64,000 nt of DNA from Lysobacteraceae bacterium (GCA_021299355.1 JAJTGG010000002.1:1-64000); one strand, 5' to 3'; positions 8,948 through 19,911 are shown, numbered from the stretch's first letter. The notes: a model not told the origin generated them from the letters alone. Numbers and translations: made by a program.

Positions 8948-10003
8948 TCAGGGGCGTTCGGCGTTGTGTACGGTATCCGGCTCGTCAGTCAGCACGGTCA
9001 TGTTCCGCACGCCATCGAGGTTGATCGGCTCATCAGTGAGCAGCAGCGAGCTGCCCGGCTGCAGGGTGGAATACAGCAGGCGCGCGAAATCGACCGGCAC
9101 CGCGATGCGGCGGATGGCGGCCGGATCCAGGCCGGCAGTGGGCGCGACGCCGCTGGCCGAGGCATTCACCCGCAGCCATTTCAGTTCCATCTCATCCGGC
9201 ACGATCCGGCTCGGCTCGGTACCGACGCCGTCCATGACCACATAGGCCTGGCTGCCGAACGGTTCGCCACCGACCACTCCGATTTTCGAACGGCCGATTT
9301 CGATGCCGTTACGCAGCGCAATCACGGTCTGGTTACGCGTACTGATCAGCACGGTGACCGGGCCGAACGGTGATTTCTCCGGCTGCCAGCGGTAATCTTC
9401 GTACGCCGACAGCGGCTCAACCGGCACCACTTTGCCTTTCTCGTTCACCGACTGCGCAAACATGTTCGGATCGACCATGTTCTGCGGACTGGTGACCTTG
9501 TCGTTGCTGACGATGACGGTCATGCCCAGTTCGGTTTCGGCAAACAAACGCCGGGCGAAACCATCGGGCATGCGCACGCAGCCGTGCGAGGCCGGGTAGC
9601 CCGGCAGATTGCCGCTGTGCAGGGCGATGCCGTCCCAGGTCAGGCGCTGCATGTAAGGCATGGCCGCCGGGCGGTTCTGCGAATCCTTGTACAGGCTGGA
9701 TTTGTGATCTTTGTTTTTCTGCAAAATGGTGAACACACCGGTCGGGGTGTCGTGGCCTTTCATGCCGGTACTGACCGTGGTTACCGCCACGCGCACGCCG
9801 TTGCGGTACAGATAGGCTTTCTGCTGGGTAATGCTGACTAGCATCAGCATCGGACCTTGCGGCACCGCCTCGGCATACCATACCCACTGACCGGGCTTGA
9901 GCGCTTCACTCGGGGTATTGGCCGGCATGGCCTGCGGCGCGGCCTGCGCATGCAGGGAAGACAGGGCAAGGGTCAGGGCGGTGGCGAGCAGGATTTTTTT
10001 CAT
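8948..10003 (-). CDS. L,D-transpeptidase (YkuD) family protein
   Basis: Signal peptide; IALHSGNLPGYPASHGCVRMPDGFARRLF catalytic His/Cys motif. Confidence 0.92.
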   Translation of the reverse strand: MKKILLATALTLALSSLHAQAAPQAMPANTPSEALKPGQWVWYAEAVPQGPMLMLVSITQQKAYLYRNGVRVAVTTVSTGMKGHDTPTGVFTILQKNKDHKSSLYKDSQNRPAAMPYMQRLTWDGIALHSGNLPGYPASHGCVRMPDGFARRLFAETELGMTVIVSNDKVTSPQNMVDPNMFAQSVNEKGKVVPVEPLSAYEDYRWQPEKSPFGPVTVLISTRNQTVIALRNGIEIGRSKIGVVGGEPFGSQAYVVMDGVGTEPSRIVPDEMELKWLRVNASASGVAPTAGLDPAAIRRIAVPVDFARLLYSTLQPGSSLLLTDEPINLDGVRNMTVLTDEPDTVHNAERP

Positions 10004-10022
10004 GGCGGGCTTCTGGGCCGGG

Positions 10023-11225
10023 TCAGAAAATGCGGCAGAACACGGCTTTAAGGTAACGGCTTTCTTTCACATGCGCCATATACGGGTGGTCAGCGCCGGC
10101 ACCGGACACCTTCAGGATCTGGGCACGGCGCCCTGCGAAGAACGCGGCGCGACGGATCATGTCGAGGAAGTCCTCTTCACTGACCAGACCGGTGCACGAG
10201 CAGGTCAACAAAATGCCGCCGGGCTTGACCACGCTCATCGCCAGCTTGTTCATGTCATTGTATTTCTTCAGCGCTGAAATCACCTGGTCACGGTCACGGG
10301 TCAATTTCGCCGGATCGAGGATCACCACATCCCAGGCATCGCCGCGGGCGGCGGCATCGCGCAGGTAGGGAAACAGATCGGACTGCACGAACTTGACTTT
10401 GGCGTCATTCAGATACGCATTCTTGCCGGCGATCTCGAGGATTTCCTCGTCAAGATCGATGCCGGTGACCTCACTGGCATCACCGCGGGCCTTGGCGTAA
10501 ATGGCGAAGCCGCCGGAGTTGCAACAGATATCCAGTACGGTCTTGTCTTTGACCAGCTGCGACAGATATTCACGGTTGTCGCGCTGGTCGGCGAAGAATC
10601 CGGTTTTGTGCCCGGAGCCGGGACTTGCGCGGAATTTCAGGCCGTATTCGGTAATCACGCTCGGCTCGGGCGCATCGGGCGCACGGAAGTCGAAGCTTTC
10701 CTGTTTCTGCACGTGTTCTTCGGCAAAGCTGTAGAAACGGCAACCGGGGAACTGGGTGCGCAGAGCCTCGTAGATCCATTCGCGGTGGCGGAAGGCGCCG
10801 GCCGAGAAGAACTCGACCACCAGCAGATCGCCGTAGCGGTCGACCACCAGACCGGACAGGCCATCGCCCTCGGAGTGCACCACCCGCCAGGCATCGGAGA
10901 CCGCATCCAGCTTCAATACCTCGCGGCGCAGGGCCACGGCCTCGGCGATCTTGCGCTGGAAGAAAGCAGCATCGACCGCCTCCTCGTAATCCTCGGTCAG
11001 CACCCGCAGGGCGATGCGTGAATGGCCGTTGTAGAAGCCACGGCCGACCCAGTGGTTGGTGGCATCCACGATATCGACCACGCTGCCGGGGCGCGGCTTT
11101 TGCTCCGGCTTTTCCACCATTTTCTGGAAAATCCAGGGGTGGGTCGATTTGCGCTCGATCTTCAAGCGGACGAAGGGTAACTCGGTGCTCAGGTTCATAT
11201 TTGTATTGTAAGCGTAAACGCGCAA
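10023..11225 (-). CDS. rlmI: Class I SAM-dependent rRNA methyltransferase, RlmI-like
   Basis: HPWIFQKMVEKPEQKPRPGSVVDIVD...HKTGFFADQRDNREYLSQLVKDKTVLDICCNSGGFAIYA...DVVILDPAKL. Confidence 0.9.
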   Translation of the reverse strand: MRVYAYNTNMNLSTELPFVRLKIERKSTHPWIFQKMVEKPEQKPRPGSVVDIVDATNHWVGRGFYNGHSRIALRVLTEDYEEAVDAAFFQRKIAEAVALRREVLKLDAVSDAWRVVHSEGDGLSGLVVDRYGDLLVVEFFSAGAFRHREWIYEALRTQFPGCRFYSFAEEHVQKQESFDFRAPDAPEPSVITEYGLKFRASPGSGHKTGFFADQRDNREYLSQLVKDKTVLDICCNSGGFAIYAKARGDASEVTGIDLDEEILEIAGKNAYLNDAKVKFVQSDLFPYLRDAAARGDAWDVVILDPAKLTRDRDQVISALKKYNDMNKLAMSVVKPGGILLTCSCTGLVSEEDFLDMIRRAAFFAGRRAQILKVSGAGADHPYMAHVKESRYLKAVFCRIF

Positions 11226-11249
11226 GATGACTTTTCCGGGCTATCCAGC

Positions 11250-11255
11250 TATGAT
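11250..11255 (+). promoter_or_regulatory. -10 hexamer upstream of the Mn riboswitch
   Basis: tatgat a few nt upstream of the aptamer P1 stem. Confidence 0.4.
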
Positions 11256-11261
11256 GGGAGT

Positions 11262-11350
11262 CGAAGGGGAGTAGCTCCCGCTATCGCGTCGTCAGCACGG
11301 GGCCGCCGCCCCCGGTTCGATAGGCAGTTCATCTGCAAGCAAGACCTTCG
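11262..11350 (+). ncRNA. yybP-ykoY (Mn2+-sensing) riboswitch aptamer
   Basis: P1 strands cgaagg / ccttcg enclose the signature GGGGAGTAGC and GCAAGACC segments, immediately upstream of a TerC/Alx family gene. Confidence 0.88.
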
Positions 11351-11354
11351 CAGC

Positions 11355-11385
11355 ACCTCGATGCCCTCGGGGTTTTATTTTGTTG
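11355..11385 (+). terminator. Riboswitch expression-platform terminator
   Basis: acctcga-tgccc-tcggggt hairpin followed by tttattttgtt between aptamer and CDS. Confidence 0.65.
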
Positions 11386-11402
11386 CGAATGGAGAGTTTT
11401 GC

Positions 11403-12389
11403 ATGATCAGCATTGCCACCCCCACCATGTGGGCGGTTTTCACACTATTTGTCATCTTGGCGCTACTCGTCGACCTGTTGGTGCTTAAAGCCAATGGGCC
11501 GCATAAGGTCAGCACCAAAGAAGCCCTGATCTGGAGCATGGCCTGGATTGCATTGGCCTTTATTTTCAACGCCGGCCTGTGGTGGTACCTGAAAGACAGC
11601 GGCAGCCCGGATGCCGACCGGATTGGCATGGAATTTTTGACCGGTTATCTGGTCGAGAAGGCCCTGGCGGTCGATAACATTTTCGTGTTCCTGATGATCT
11701 TCACCTACTTCGCGGTGCCGGCACCTTCGCAACAGCGTGTGCTGATCTACGGCGTCCTGGGTGCCATCGTGTTGCGCGCGATCATGATTTTCATCGGTGC
11801 CGCATTGATCCAGCAGTTCCATTGGATCCTTTACTTCTTCGGTCTGTTCCTTCTGGCCACCGGCGCTAAAATGCTGTGGGCGGCCGGAAAAGAGCCGGAT
11901 ATGGAGAAAAACCCGATTCTGCGCTGGATTACCGGTCACCTGCCATTGACCCGTCATTACCACGGTGAATCCTTCATCGTGCGCGAAGACGGTATCAAGA
12001 AATACACGCCGCTGTTCGTGGTGATGATGATGGTCGCGTTCACCGACGTCATTTTCGCGGTCGATTCGATTCCGGCCATTTTCGCCATCACCACCGATCC
12101 GTTCATTGTCCTGACCTCGAACGTGTTTGCGGTGCTTGGCCTGCGCGCCCTGTATTTCCTATTGGCTGGCATGGCCGAGAAATTCCATCTACTGGCCTAT
12201 GGTTTGGCGCTGGTGTTGATGTTCATCGGCGTGAAAATGCTGATTGTGGATTTCTACAAGATTCCGGTCGGCATTTCGCTGGGCGTGGTGGCGGCGCTGA
12301 TTACCGCAGCCATGGCGTTCAGCCTGATGTTCAAGCCGAAGGAAAAAAAGGCCGTGGTCGGCGAAGAATACCTGCTCAAGGACGAATAA
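11403..12389 (+). CDS. TerC/Alx family integral membrane protein
   Basis: YLVEKALAVDNIFVFLMIFTYFAVP...RWITGHLPLTRHYHGESFIVREDGIKKYTPLFVVMMMVAFTDVIFAVDSIPAIFAIT. Start at ATG 11403 (GGAG upstream) rather than the in-terminator ATG at 11361. Confidence 0.95.
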   Translation: MISIATPTMWAVFTLFVILALLVDLLVLKANGPHKVSTKEALIWSMAWIALAFIFNAGLWWYLKDSGSPDADRIGMEFLTGYLVEKALAVDNIFVFLMIFTYFAVPAPSQQRVLIYGVLGAIVLRAIMIFIGAALIQQFHWILYFFGLFLLATGAKMLWAAGKEPDMEKNPILRWITGHLPLTRHYHGESFIVREDGIKKYTPLFVVMMMVAFTDVIFAVDSIPAIFAITTDPFIVLTSNVFAVLGLRALYFLLAGMAEKFHLLAYGLALVLMFIGVKMLIVDFYKIPVGISLGVVAALITAAMAFSLMFKPKEKKAVVGEEYLLKDE

Positions 12390-12447
12390 TCCCGGCTCGC
12401 CGGAAAACGGGGCTTGTGCTTTCGGGTACAGCCCCCATGTCCTGTGA

Positions 12448-13206
12448 ATGGATGCCGAAACCCTTTACCAGACCCGCAGCACCGCCTATCTCGGGCGCGT
12501 GAAACAGCAGTTCAACCGCGCCTTGACGTTCAGCCTTTGCTGGGTTGCCGTGCTGCTCGCGGTATTCCTGATGCAGGACCGCTGGTTCGCGACCCGTCCT
12601 CTGGCCATCCAACCCCAGAATATCGACGGGCTGATCGGAATCTTGACTGCACCGCTGCTGCACGGCTCGTTCGAGCATCTGGCTTCGAATGCGTTCGCCA
12701 TCCTGATTCTGGGCACCATCGCCGGCAGTCTGTTTCCGCGGGCCAGCCGGGCGGCGCTTCCCCTGGTCTGGATCGGCTCCGGTCTGGGCACCTGGTTCAT
12801 CAGTCTCGGCGGCCACCACATCGGCGCCAGCGGGGTCACCGTCGGCCTGATGTTCTTCCTGATTGCCCAAGGCCTGCGCCGGCGCGATCGGATGTCCCTG
12901 ACCGGTCTGATGCTGGCGCTGTTCTTCTTCGGCGGCATGGTGCTGTCGGTGCTGCCGCAAGAGGCCGGGGTGTCCTGGGAATACCATCTGTCCGGCGCGG
13001 TCGTCGGTTTCCTGTGCGGGCTGGCCTTTGCCGGGCGGGATGAGCGGGCCCCCGTGCGTCTGTATAGCTGGGATCTGGAGCCCGAGGCGGATGATGCAAA
13101 CGCCGAACTGCAACTGGAGAAACCGCAGAACGTACCGGTGCTCTGGCACCGACCGGAACCCCGCGGCGGGGATAATGTACTGCCGTTCCGGCGCCCGGAT
13201 TCTTGA
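12448..13206 (+). CDS. Rhomboid family intramembrane serine protease
   Basis: LLHGSFEHLASNAFAILILG...HHIGASGVTVGLMFFL (GxSG) with multiple TM segments. Confidence 0.88.
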   Translation: MDAETLYQTRSTAYLGRVKQQFNRALTFSLCWVAVLLAVFLMQDRWFATRPLAIQPQNIDGLIGILTAPLLHGSFEHLASNAFAILILGTIAGSLFPRASRAALPLVWIGSGLGTWFISLGGHHIGASGVTVGLMFFLIAQGLRRRDRMSLTGLMLALFFFGGMVLSVLPQEAGVSWEYHLSGAVVGFLCGLAFAGRDERAPVRLYSWDLEPEADDANAELQLEKPQNVPVLWHRPEPRGGDNVLPFRRPDS

Positions 13207-13267
13207 TCGGAATCATTCCCTTGGGCGGCAAGCGGAGTAAAATGCCTCCAAGCATCGGGAATCCGCC

Positions 13268-14155
13268 ATGACCACACCGCAACGCGTTGAACACCAGCAG
13301 ACCGATAAGGGTTCCGTACCGGTATACACCACGGGCGTGGTTGAACAACCCTGGGACAGCTACAGCGAAACCGATCATGAGGTATGGCGGACATTATTCC
13401 GACGCCAACAGGCGCAGCTGGGCCAGCAGGCCTGCCGCGAATTCCTGGATGCCACCGCCGCCATGGGCATGGGTGAGACCGGCATCCCCAGATTCAGCGA
13501 ATTGAACGCGATTCTGCAGGCCACCACCGGCTGGCAGATCATCGGCGTCGAAGGTCTGTTGCCGGAACTGGTTTTCTTCGAGCATCTGGCCAACCGCCGC
13601 TTCCCGGTGACCTGGTGGATTCGCCGGCCTGAGCAACTCGATTACCTGTCGGAACCCGATGTGTTCCACGACCTTTACGGCCATGTGCCGCTGCTAATGA
13701 ATCCGGTGTTCGCCGATTACATGCGCGCCTATGGCCAAGGCGGCCTGCGTGCGCACGGCTTCGGCCCCGAGGCGCTGGCGCAACTGACCCGCCTGTACTG
13801 GTACACGGTCGAATTCGGCCTGATCGACACCGCCGACGGCCTGCGCATCTACGGCGCCGGTATTCTGAGCTCGAAGGGGGAGTGCGACTACAGTCTTAAT
13901 TCACCGGCCCCGAACCGCATCGGCTTCGATCTGCAGCGTGTGATGCGCACGCGTTACCGGATCGACACCTACCAGAAAACCTATTTCGTGATCGACAGCT
14001 TCCAGCAGCTGTTCGAGGCTACCTTCGCCGATTTCGAACCGGTGTACGTGCAACTGAAGGGTCTTGAGGCGATTCCGGCCGGGTCCGTGCTCGACAGCGA
14101 CCACGTGTTCCACCGCGGCAGCGGCGAGGGCTGGCTGGCCGATGGCGATATCTGA
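13268..14155 (+). CDS. phhA: Phenylalanine 4-monooxygenase
   Basis: FPVTWWIRRPEQLDYLSEPDVFHDLYGHVPLLMNPVFADYM; YWYTVEFGLI; GAGILSSKGECDYSL. Confidence 0.96.
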   Translation: MTTPQRVEHQQTDKGSVPVYTTGVVEQPWDSYSETDHEVWRTLFRRQQAQLGQQACREFLDATAAMGMGETGIPRFSELNAILQATTGWQIIGVEGLLPELVFFEHLANRRFPVTWWIRRPEQLDYLSEPDVFHDLYGHVPLLMNPVFADYMRAYGQGGLRAHGFGPEALAQLTRLYWYTVEFGLIDTADGLRIYGAGILSSKGECDYSLNSPAPNRIGFDLQRVMRTRYRIDTYQKTYFVIDSFQQLFEATFADFEPVYVQLKGLEAIPAGSVLDSDHVFHRGSGEGWLADGDI

Positions 14156-14160
14156 GGGCT

Positions 14161-15390
14161 TCAGCCCCGGAGTAATATCACTGCAGCGACCACGCCCAGA
14201 GCGGTCAGCATCGCGGCCCCGAACCGCCAGGCGAAATCGCGGCCTCCGGCATACCAGGCGATGCCGGTTTTGACGGTAAAACTCACCAACAGCAGGCCGA
14301 AGAAGCCCCATTCGGGATGCGGCAAGGCTCCGGCCTTGCTGAGCTCGGCCACGCCGACCAAGGCCGCATGCAGCTCAGCGGCGGAGGCGAACAAGGCCAG
14401 GGCCACCGCCCATTCGGACCCCAACACTTCATTGAGATAGGCGGTCAGAAACAAAATGGCGGCGATGATGGCGACCAGTGCCAGCGCATGCTGGATGCGG
14501 AACATGCGCTTCTGCGCCACCGAGGATTCGGTTATGGCATCGCGGCTGTAACGCAGCCCGAACACGCTGAGCAGGACCAGCACCGCAATAGCGGCTGCCA
14601 GCTCGAAACGAATCGCGCGCAGATAGGCCGGCGCCATGGCCAGCAGGATTGGAATGAACAGGCTCAAGGAAGCGACATTCGCCAACAGCGCCGCCGCCAA
14701 GGCCGGGGATTTCAATTCCGGTTCGGCGCGCGCGGTGCCGGCGGAACTGAGTGTGGCCGCGGTGGACGACACATATCCGGAAAAAAAGCCGGCCAAGGGC
14801 AGGCCCCAGCGGTTGCCGACCAGGCGCAAGGCCACATGGGCGATGGCGCCGACCAGCATCACCAACACCACCAAACGCCAGAGTTTGGCCGGATTGAGCA
14901 CGCCGTAAGGGTCGATGGCGCGGTCGGGCAGCAGCGGCAGCACGATCAGGGCGCTGGCAAGAAGGATGATGCCGTCGTGCACTTCCCGTTCGCTTAACAC
15001 TTCCTTGGCGAAGCGGTGTAGGGGCGTTTTGGCATACAGCAGCACCGCCGCCAGAGCACCCAACCCGGCCGCCAACGCGGTCTGGGTGACGGCCAGCGAG
15101 CCCAGCAATGCGGTCACCATCAGCGCGACTTCTCCAGTCATGCCGGCATCCTGCGCGGCCGAACGCCAGTACGCCAGCGACACCAGCACCAGCACCAGAC
15201 CGAGCAGAATCAGGAACGGGCCGGTGCCCAGACTGGTCGACAGCACGGCCGCCAGGGCAGTCAGTGCATGCGTACGCACGCCGGCGAAGGTTTCCAGATG
15301 GGTGCGTTCACGCACCATGCCGATCATCAGGCCGATACCCAGAGCGGTCATCAGCGCCGGCAGCAGCGGTGTGCTGGAAAAAATATGCAT
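14161..15390 (-). CDS. MgtC/SapB-DUF4010 family membrane protein
   Basis: [32 protein letters not shown] followed by a multi-TM DUF4010-like C-terminus. Confidence 0.8.
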   Translation of the reverse strand: MHIFSSTPLLPALMTALGIGLMIGMVRERTHLETFAGVRTHALTALAAVLSTSLGTGPFLILLGLVLVLVSLAYWRSAAQDAGMTGEVALMVTALLGSLAVTQTALAAGLGALAAVLLYAKTPLHRFAKEVLSEREVHDGIILLASALIVLPLLPDRAIDPYGVLNPAKLWRLVVLVMLVGAIAHVALRLVGNRWGLPLAGFFSGYVSSTAATLSSAGTARAEPELKSPALAAALLANVASLSLFIPILLAMAPAYLRAIRFELAAAIAVLVLLSVFGLRYSRDAITESSVAQKRMFRIQHALALVAIIAAILFLTAYLNEVLGSEWAVALALFASAAELHAALVGVAELSKAGALPHPEWGFFGLLLVSFTVKTGIAWYAGGRDFAWRFGAAMLTALGVVAAVILLRG

Positions 15391-15452
15391 GCGACTCCGT
15401 TCTGTTTCCCACCACGCATTACAATACGACTAACCGTATCAGGACTTCGCCC

Positions 15453-16469
15453 ATGAAACCGACCGCCCTGTCGCGCTATCTGATCGAAGCGCAGCACCAA
15501 GGCCATATTAACGCGGATCTGCGCCTGTTGCTGGAGGTGGTGGCACGCGCCTGCAAGACCATTTCAACCGCGGTCGGCAAAGGTGCCCTGGGTGACGTGC
15601 TCGGTGATGCCGGCACCGGCAATGTGCAGGGAGAAGCCCAGAAGAAGCTCGATGTATTGAGCAACGAAATCCTGCTGGAAGCCAATGAATGGGGCGGTCA
15701 TCTGGCCGGTCTGGCCTCGGAGGAAATGGAACATGCACATGCCATTCCGAGCAGCTATCCGCGCGGCAACTACCTGCTGCTGTTCGATCCGCTCGACGGC
15801 AGTTCCAATATCGACGTCAACGTTTCGGTCGGCACCATCTTTTCGGTACTGCGCTGCCCGGATGGTGTGACCGAGCCGCGCGACGAACATTTCCTGCAGC
15901 CCGGCAGCGCGCAGGTCTGCGCCGGCTACACCGTGTACGGCCCGAGCACCATCCTGGTGCTCACTTTCGGCCGTGGCACGCACATGTTCACCCTCGACCG
16001 CGAACAAGGCAGTTTCATTCTCACCCGCAGCGACGTGCAGGTGCCGGAAGACACCCGCGAATTCGCCATCAACATGTCGAACCAGCGCTTCTGGCAGCCG
16101 CCGATGCAGGACTACATCCGCGATCTTCTGGCCGGAAAAACCGGCCCGCGCGGCAAGGATTTCAACATGCGATGGATCGCCAGCATGGTGTCGGAAGTGC
16201 ACCGCATCCTGACCCGCGGCGGCATCTTCATCTATCCGGCCGATACCAAGGATCCGAGCAAGCCCGGACGTCTGCGTTTGATGTATGAAGCGAATCCGAT
16301 GGGCTTCATCCTCGAGCAGGCCGGCGGCGCCTGCAGTACCGGGCGCGGACGTATGCTCGATGTGCAACCCGAAGCACTGCACCAGCGCGTACCGGTGTTT
16401 CTGGGCTCACGCAACGAAGTGGCCGAAGCCGAACGCTATCACCACGAATACGACCGCGGCCGACCATGA
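15453..16469 (+). CDS. fbp: Fructose-1,6-bisphosphatase class I
   Basis: [59 protein letters not shown]. Start ATG 15453. Confidence 0.96.
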   Translation: MKPTALSRYLIEAQHQGHINADLRLLLEVVARACKTISTAVGKGALGDVLGDAGTGNVQGEAQKKLDVLSNEILLEANEWGGHLAGLASEEMEHAHAIPSSYPRGNYLLLFDPLDGSSNIDVNVSVGTIFSVLRCPDGVTEPRDEHFLQPGSAQVCAGYTVYGPSTILVLTFGRGTHMFTLDREQGSFILTRSDVQVPEDTREFAINMSNQRFWQPPMQDYIRDLLAGKTGPRGKDFNMRWIASMVSEVHRILTRGGIFIYPADTKDPSKPGRLRLMYEANPMGFILEQAGGACSTGRGRMLDVQPEALHQRVPVFLGSRNEVAEAERYHHEYDRGRP

Positions 16470-16552
16470 CCGAAACCGATTTCATCGGCGTCTACCCGGG
16501 CCTGCTAAGCGCCGAGCGTTGCGCCGAAAGCATTTACGGAAACCGGGCATGA
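16466..16552 (+). other. 28-codon ORF coupled to both neighbours; possible 2OG-oxygenase N-terminal remnant
   Basis: [32 protein letters not shown] overlaps with the fbp stop and the cls start. Confidence 0.4.
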
Positions 16553-17985
16553 TCACTGCCGCGCTGAATGCCTGGATGCATCTGCAGGCCGCCTGGCCAA
16601 ACATCTCTCTGGTGCTTGGCCTGCTCTGGCTGCTGTATGTGCTGTTGCTCAGCGCCTGGATCCTGCTGCAGAAACGCGAACCGATCGCCACGCTGAGCTG
16701 GCTGCTGTCGCTGATTCTGCTGCCCTACATCGGCTTTCTGATCTACCACTTCCTCGGCCCGACCCGGATCAAACGGCAGAACCTGAAACGCAGCAAGGCA
16801 CGTGCCGGCCTGATGCCGCTGACCGAAGCCAATCTGGCGGATAATGCCGATGCATTGATGCGGCTGAACGCCGCCGCTTCCGGGTTTGCACCCAGCAGTG
16901 CGGTGCAGGTGGATCTGCTGGTGAACGGCGCGGCCACCTACGATGCACTGGAGCGGGCCTTCGATGCCGCCAGCCATCACATCCACCTCGAGTACTACAT
17001 CTTCGAGCCGGATATCACCGGCACCCGCATCCGCGATGCTCTGGTCCGTCAGGCCGTGCGCGGCATCGAAGTGCGGCTACTGCTCGACCGGCTCGGTTCG
17101 AAGAAAATCGGCGATGCGTTCCTCAGGCCGCTGCGTGACGCCGGCGTGGAAATCGCGTTCTTCCATCCGTTCTTTCTGCGCCGGTTGTGGCGGCCGCAGA
17201 TCAACCTGCGCTCGCACCGCAAGATCGTGGTGATCGACGGCATCACCGGCTTTACCGGCGGCATCAACATCACCGACGAGGAAAACGAAAATCTACGCGC
17301 CGATGCCTACGTTGATCTGCATTTCCGCGCCGAGGGCGAAATCGCGCGCTGGCTGCAACTGGCGTTCGTGGCCGACTGGCTGTATGCCGGCGGCCGCTTC
17401 AAGGCCGATGCCCGCTATTTCCTGCCGCCGCCGGCACAGGCCGGGCCGGTAATCGCACAGGTGCTCGCGGCCGGGCCGGACACGCCTTGGGAGCCGATCC
17501 ACCGCGCCCAGGTCGAGGCCATCACCGGCGCCCGCAAACGTGTGCTGCTGGTCACCCCGTATTTCGTGCCCAGCGAAGCGGCGATGATGGCGCTGACCTC
17601 GGCCGCCCTCAGCGGCGTCGATACCGCACTGGTGGTGCCGCGCCAAAGCGACAGCCGGATGGTGACCCTGGCTGCACGCTCCTATTTCGATGTGCTGGCC
17701 GAAGCCGGCGTCCGCATCTATGAATTCCCGCGCATGCTGCACACCAAGGCCCTGTTGGTCGATGACGGCACGGTCATTCTGGGCAGCGCCAATTTCGACC
17801 GGCGCAGTTTCCGTCTCAATTTCGAGCTGTCGGTACTGTTTGAAGATGCCGATCTCGGCGACCGCCTGGCACGCATCCTGTACGGCTATCTCGGCGAATC
17901 ACGTCGCTTTGATCCGAAACAACGGCTGCCGCTGGGCGAACGCCTGGCACAGGCCGGTGCCCGGCTGTTCTCGCCATTGCTATAA
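16549..17985 (+). CDS. cls: Cardiolipin synthase (phospholipase D superfamily)
   Basis: Two HKD-type motifs: SHRKIVVIDGITGFTGGINI and LHTKALLVDDGTVILGSANFDRRSF; N-terminal TM helices. Confidence 0.92.
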   Translation: MITAALNAWMHLQAAWPNISLVLGLLWLLYVLLLSAWILLQKREPIATLSWLLSLILLPYIGFLIYHFLGPTRIKRQNLKRSKARAGLMPLTEANLADNADALMRLNAAASGFAPSSAVQVDLLVNGAATYDALERAFDAASHHIHLEYYIFEPDITGTRIRDALVRQAVRGIEVRLLLDRLGSKKIGDAFLRPLRDAGVEIAFFHPFFLRRLWRPQINLRSHRKIVVIDGITGFTGGINITDEENENLRADAYVDLHFRAEGEIARWLQLAFVADWLYAGGRFKADARYFLPPPAQAGPVIAQVLAAGPDTPWEPIHRAQVEAITGARKRVLLVTPYFVPSEAAMMALTSAALSGVDTALVVPRQSDSRMVTLAARSYFDVLAEAGVRIYEFPRMLHTKALLVDDGTVILGSANFDRRSFRLNFELSVLFEDADLGDRLARILYGYLGESRRFDPKQRLPLGERLAQAGARLFSPLL

Positions 17986-18009
17986 TCGCAGGCATCACGG
18001 AGAACGCGT

Positions 18010-18282
18010 ATGTATATCCTCTATTACCTGCTCAGTGTCGGCGCCGTGGCCATGGCCATGTTCGCCGATCTCAGCACCCGCGGCGTCGGCTTTCTGGTGG
18101 TGATGGCGCTGGTGTTCCTTTTTCTGGGTTCCTGGAACCTGCTCAGCAGCCGCGTGGAAAGCCAGCGCCGGCCCGAGCGTCACATCATCAGTCCGGATGA
18201 ACTGCGACGCATGCGTGAGCTGGCCGAACAGGCCAAAGCCCGAAAGGCCGATACCAACGCCAACAACGGCAACGAGGCGTGA
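18010..18282 (+). CDS. Small predicted membrane protein, unknown function
   Basis: Two hydrophobic segments followed by a charged tail; ATGA-type overlap with pdxJ start. Confidence 0.65.
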   Translation: MYILYYLLSVGAVAMAMFADLSTRGVGFLVVMALVFLFLGSWNLLSSRVESQRRPERHIISPDELRRMRELAEQAKARKADTNANNGNEA

Positions 18283-19025
18283 CCGCACTCAGCGTCAACG
18301 TCAACAAGATCGCGGTGCTGCGCAATTCGCGCGGCGGCGCGGAGCCTTCGGTGCTGAAAGCTGCAGAAACCGCCATCAAAGCCGGCGCCCACGGCATCAC
18401 CGTGCATCCGCGCCCGGATCAACGTCACATCACGCCGGGCGATGTCGATGCACTGGCAAAGCTGTGCCGGAAACACGGGGTGGAATACAACATCGAAGGC
18501 AATCCATTCGCGCCGGCGCATGGCGAATATCCCGGACTGATGGCGCTGATTGAACGCACGCGCCCGACGCAGGCCACGTTGGTTCCCGATGGCGACGGCC
18601 AGATCACCTCCGATCATGGTTTCGACCTGCGTGCCGACGGCGCACGGCTGCAGCCCTATGTGCAGCAACTGCTGGACTGGGGCGTGCGGGTGTCGATTTT
18701 CATGGATGCCGGCACGCCCGATCTGGTTCCGGCCAAGGCGCTCGGCATCGACCGTATCGAACTCTACACCGGACCCTTTGCCGAGGCCTTTGCACGCGGC
18801 GATGCGACGGCGGCCGCAGCCTGTGCACGGACCGCGGCGGAAGCACAGGCGCTGGGTATCGGCGTCAATGCCGGGCACGATTTGAACCAAGCCAATCTGG
18901 GCGCGTTTCTCAGCATGGTTCCGGTGGTGTTGGAAGTGTCGATCGGGCATGCCCTGATCGGCGAAGCGCTGTATGACGGACTGGAAACCACGGTCCGCAA
19001 TTATCTGGCGATCTGCCGCACTTAA
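18279..19025 (+). CDS. pdxJ: Pyridoxine 5'-phosphate synthase
   Basis: [17 protein letters not shown]...[13 protein letters not shown]...NIEGNPF...VSIFMDAG...[13 protein letters not shown]. Confidence 0.96.
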   Translation: MTALSVNVNKIAVLRNSRGGAEPSVLKAAETAIKAGAHGITVHPRPDQRHITPGDVDALAKLCRKHGVEYNIEGNPFAPAHGEYPGLMALIERTRPTQATLVPDGDGQITSDHGFDLRADGARLQPYVQQLLDWGVRVSIFMDAGTPDLVPAKALGIDRIELYTGPFAEAFARGDATAAAACARTAAEAQALGIGVNAGHDLNQANLGAFLSMVPVVLEVSIGHALIGEALYDGLETTVRNYLAICRT

Positions 19026-19825
19026 AGTACCCGCAATTTCTGCCAGCCCTGCCAGTGGCCGTCGGCCAGCACAGTGACCGGCTGTGCGGCGGCGGCCGCC
19101 TCCACGCAAAGCATGCGCTGCCAGTCGGCGGCCGGCATGTCGCTGAAGCTTGCCGCCAGCTCCGGCCCCGGACACCAGACCACGGTATCGGCAAAACCGC
19201 CTTGGCGGATTTCCAGCGATTCGCCGTTGCCGTAATTGAGGCGAAGCCGCTTCGGTACTTCGGCGAAGACGCGGTCGACCTCGCCGTTGATGAACAGATT
19301 GCCCTGCTGGTTCTTGTAGCGGCCGTCATCGGCGGCATCTTCATACACACAGCCATTCAAACCATGCAAAGTACAGGCAGTAACATCGGGCACGCGCAGG
19401 TACGTGTGCAAGGCGCCAGTGAAAACAAGCGGCTGATCCGAGCGGTTGTGGAAATCGAGACTGATGCTCAGGCCGTCGGCATCCAGCACCAGGGTCTGCA
19501 CCAGCGAAAACGCATACGGCCAAAGTGCCCGCGTATGTTCATCGTCTTCGATGGCGAGGATCAGAGCCGATTCGGTCTGTCCCTGCAACTTCCAGGGCCG
19601 GGTGCGGACCAAGCCGTGTTTGGGCAGGTCGCCGCGGCCGGAGAACTGCGGAAAACACACCGGCACGCCGCCACGCAAAGCGCGCTCCGGAACAAGCTGC
19701 AGTTGCTCGGGCGTATACAAACGTTCGATGCCCGCAGGGCATTGCCAGCTCAGTAACTGGCCGCCGTATTCAGCAACACGCATTTGTCCGAAGCGGTTTT
19801 CTAATTGGAAAGTATGGAGTGTCAT
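19022..19825 (-). CDS. D-hexose-6-phosphate mutarotase / aldose 1-epimerase family (YeaD-like)
   Basis: [10 protein letters not shown]...[31 protein letters not shown]...[11 protein letters not shown]. Confidence 0.88.
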   Translation of the reverse strand: MTLHTFQLENRFGQMRVAEYGGQLLSWQCPAGIERLYTPEQLQLVPERALRGGVPVCFPQFSGRGDLPKHGLVRTRPWKLQGQTESALILAIEDDEHTRALWPYAFSLVQTLVLDADGLSISLDFHNRSDQPLVFTGALHTYLRVPDVTACTLHGLNGCVYEDAADDGRYKNQQGNLFINGEVDRVFAEVPKRLRLNYGNGESLEIRQGGFADTVVWCPGPELAASFSDMPAADWQRMLCVEAAAAAQPVTVLADGHWQGWQKLRVL

Positions 19826-19834
19826 AGCGGAAAC

Positions 19835-19911
19835 TGGCGCGCCCGGAGGGATTCGAACCCCCGACCAATGGCTTCGGAAGCCACTACTCTATCCGGCTGA
19901 GCTACGGGCGC
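19835..19911 (-). tRNA. tRNA-Arg (anticodon CCG), CCA encoded
   Basis: Cloverleaf read on minus strand: GCGCCCGTAGCTCAGCCGGATAGAGTAGTGGCTTCCGAAGCCATTGGTCGGGGGTTCGAATCCCTCCGGGCGCGCCA; anticodon loop TTCCGAA. Confidence 0.95.
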
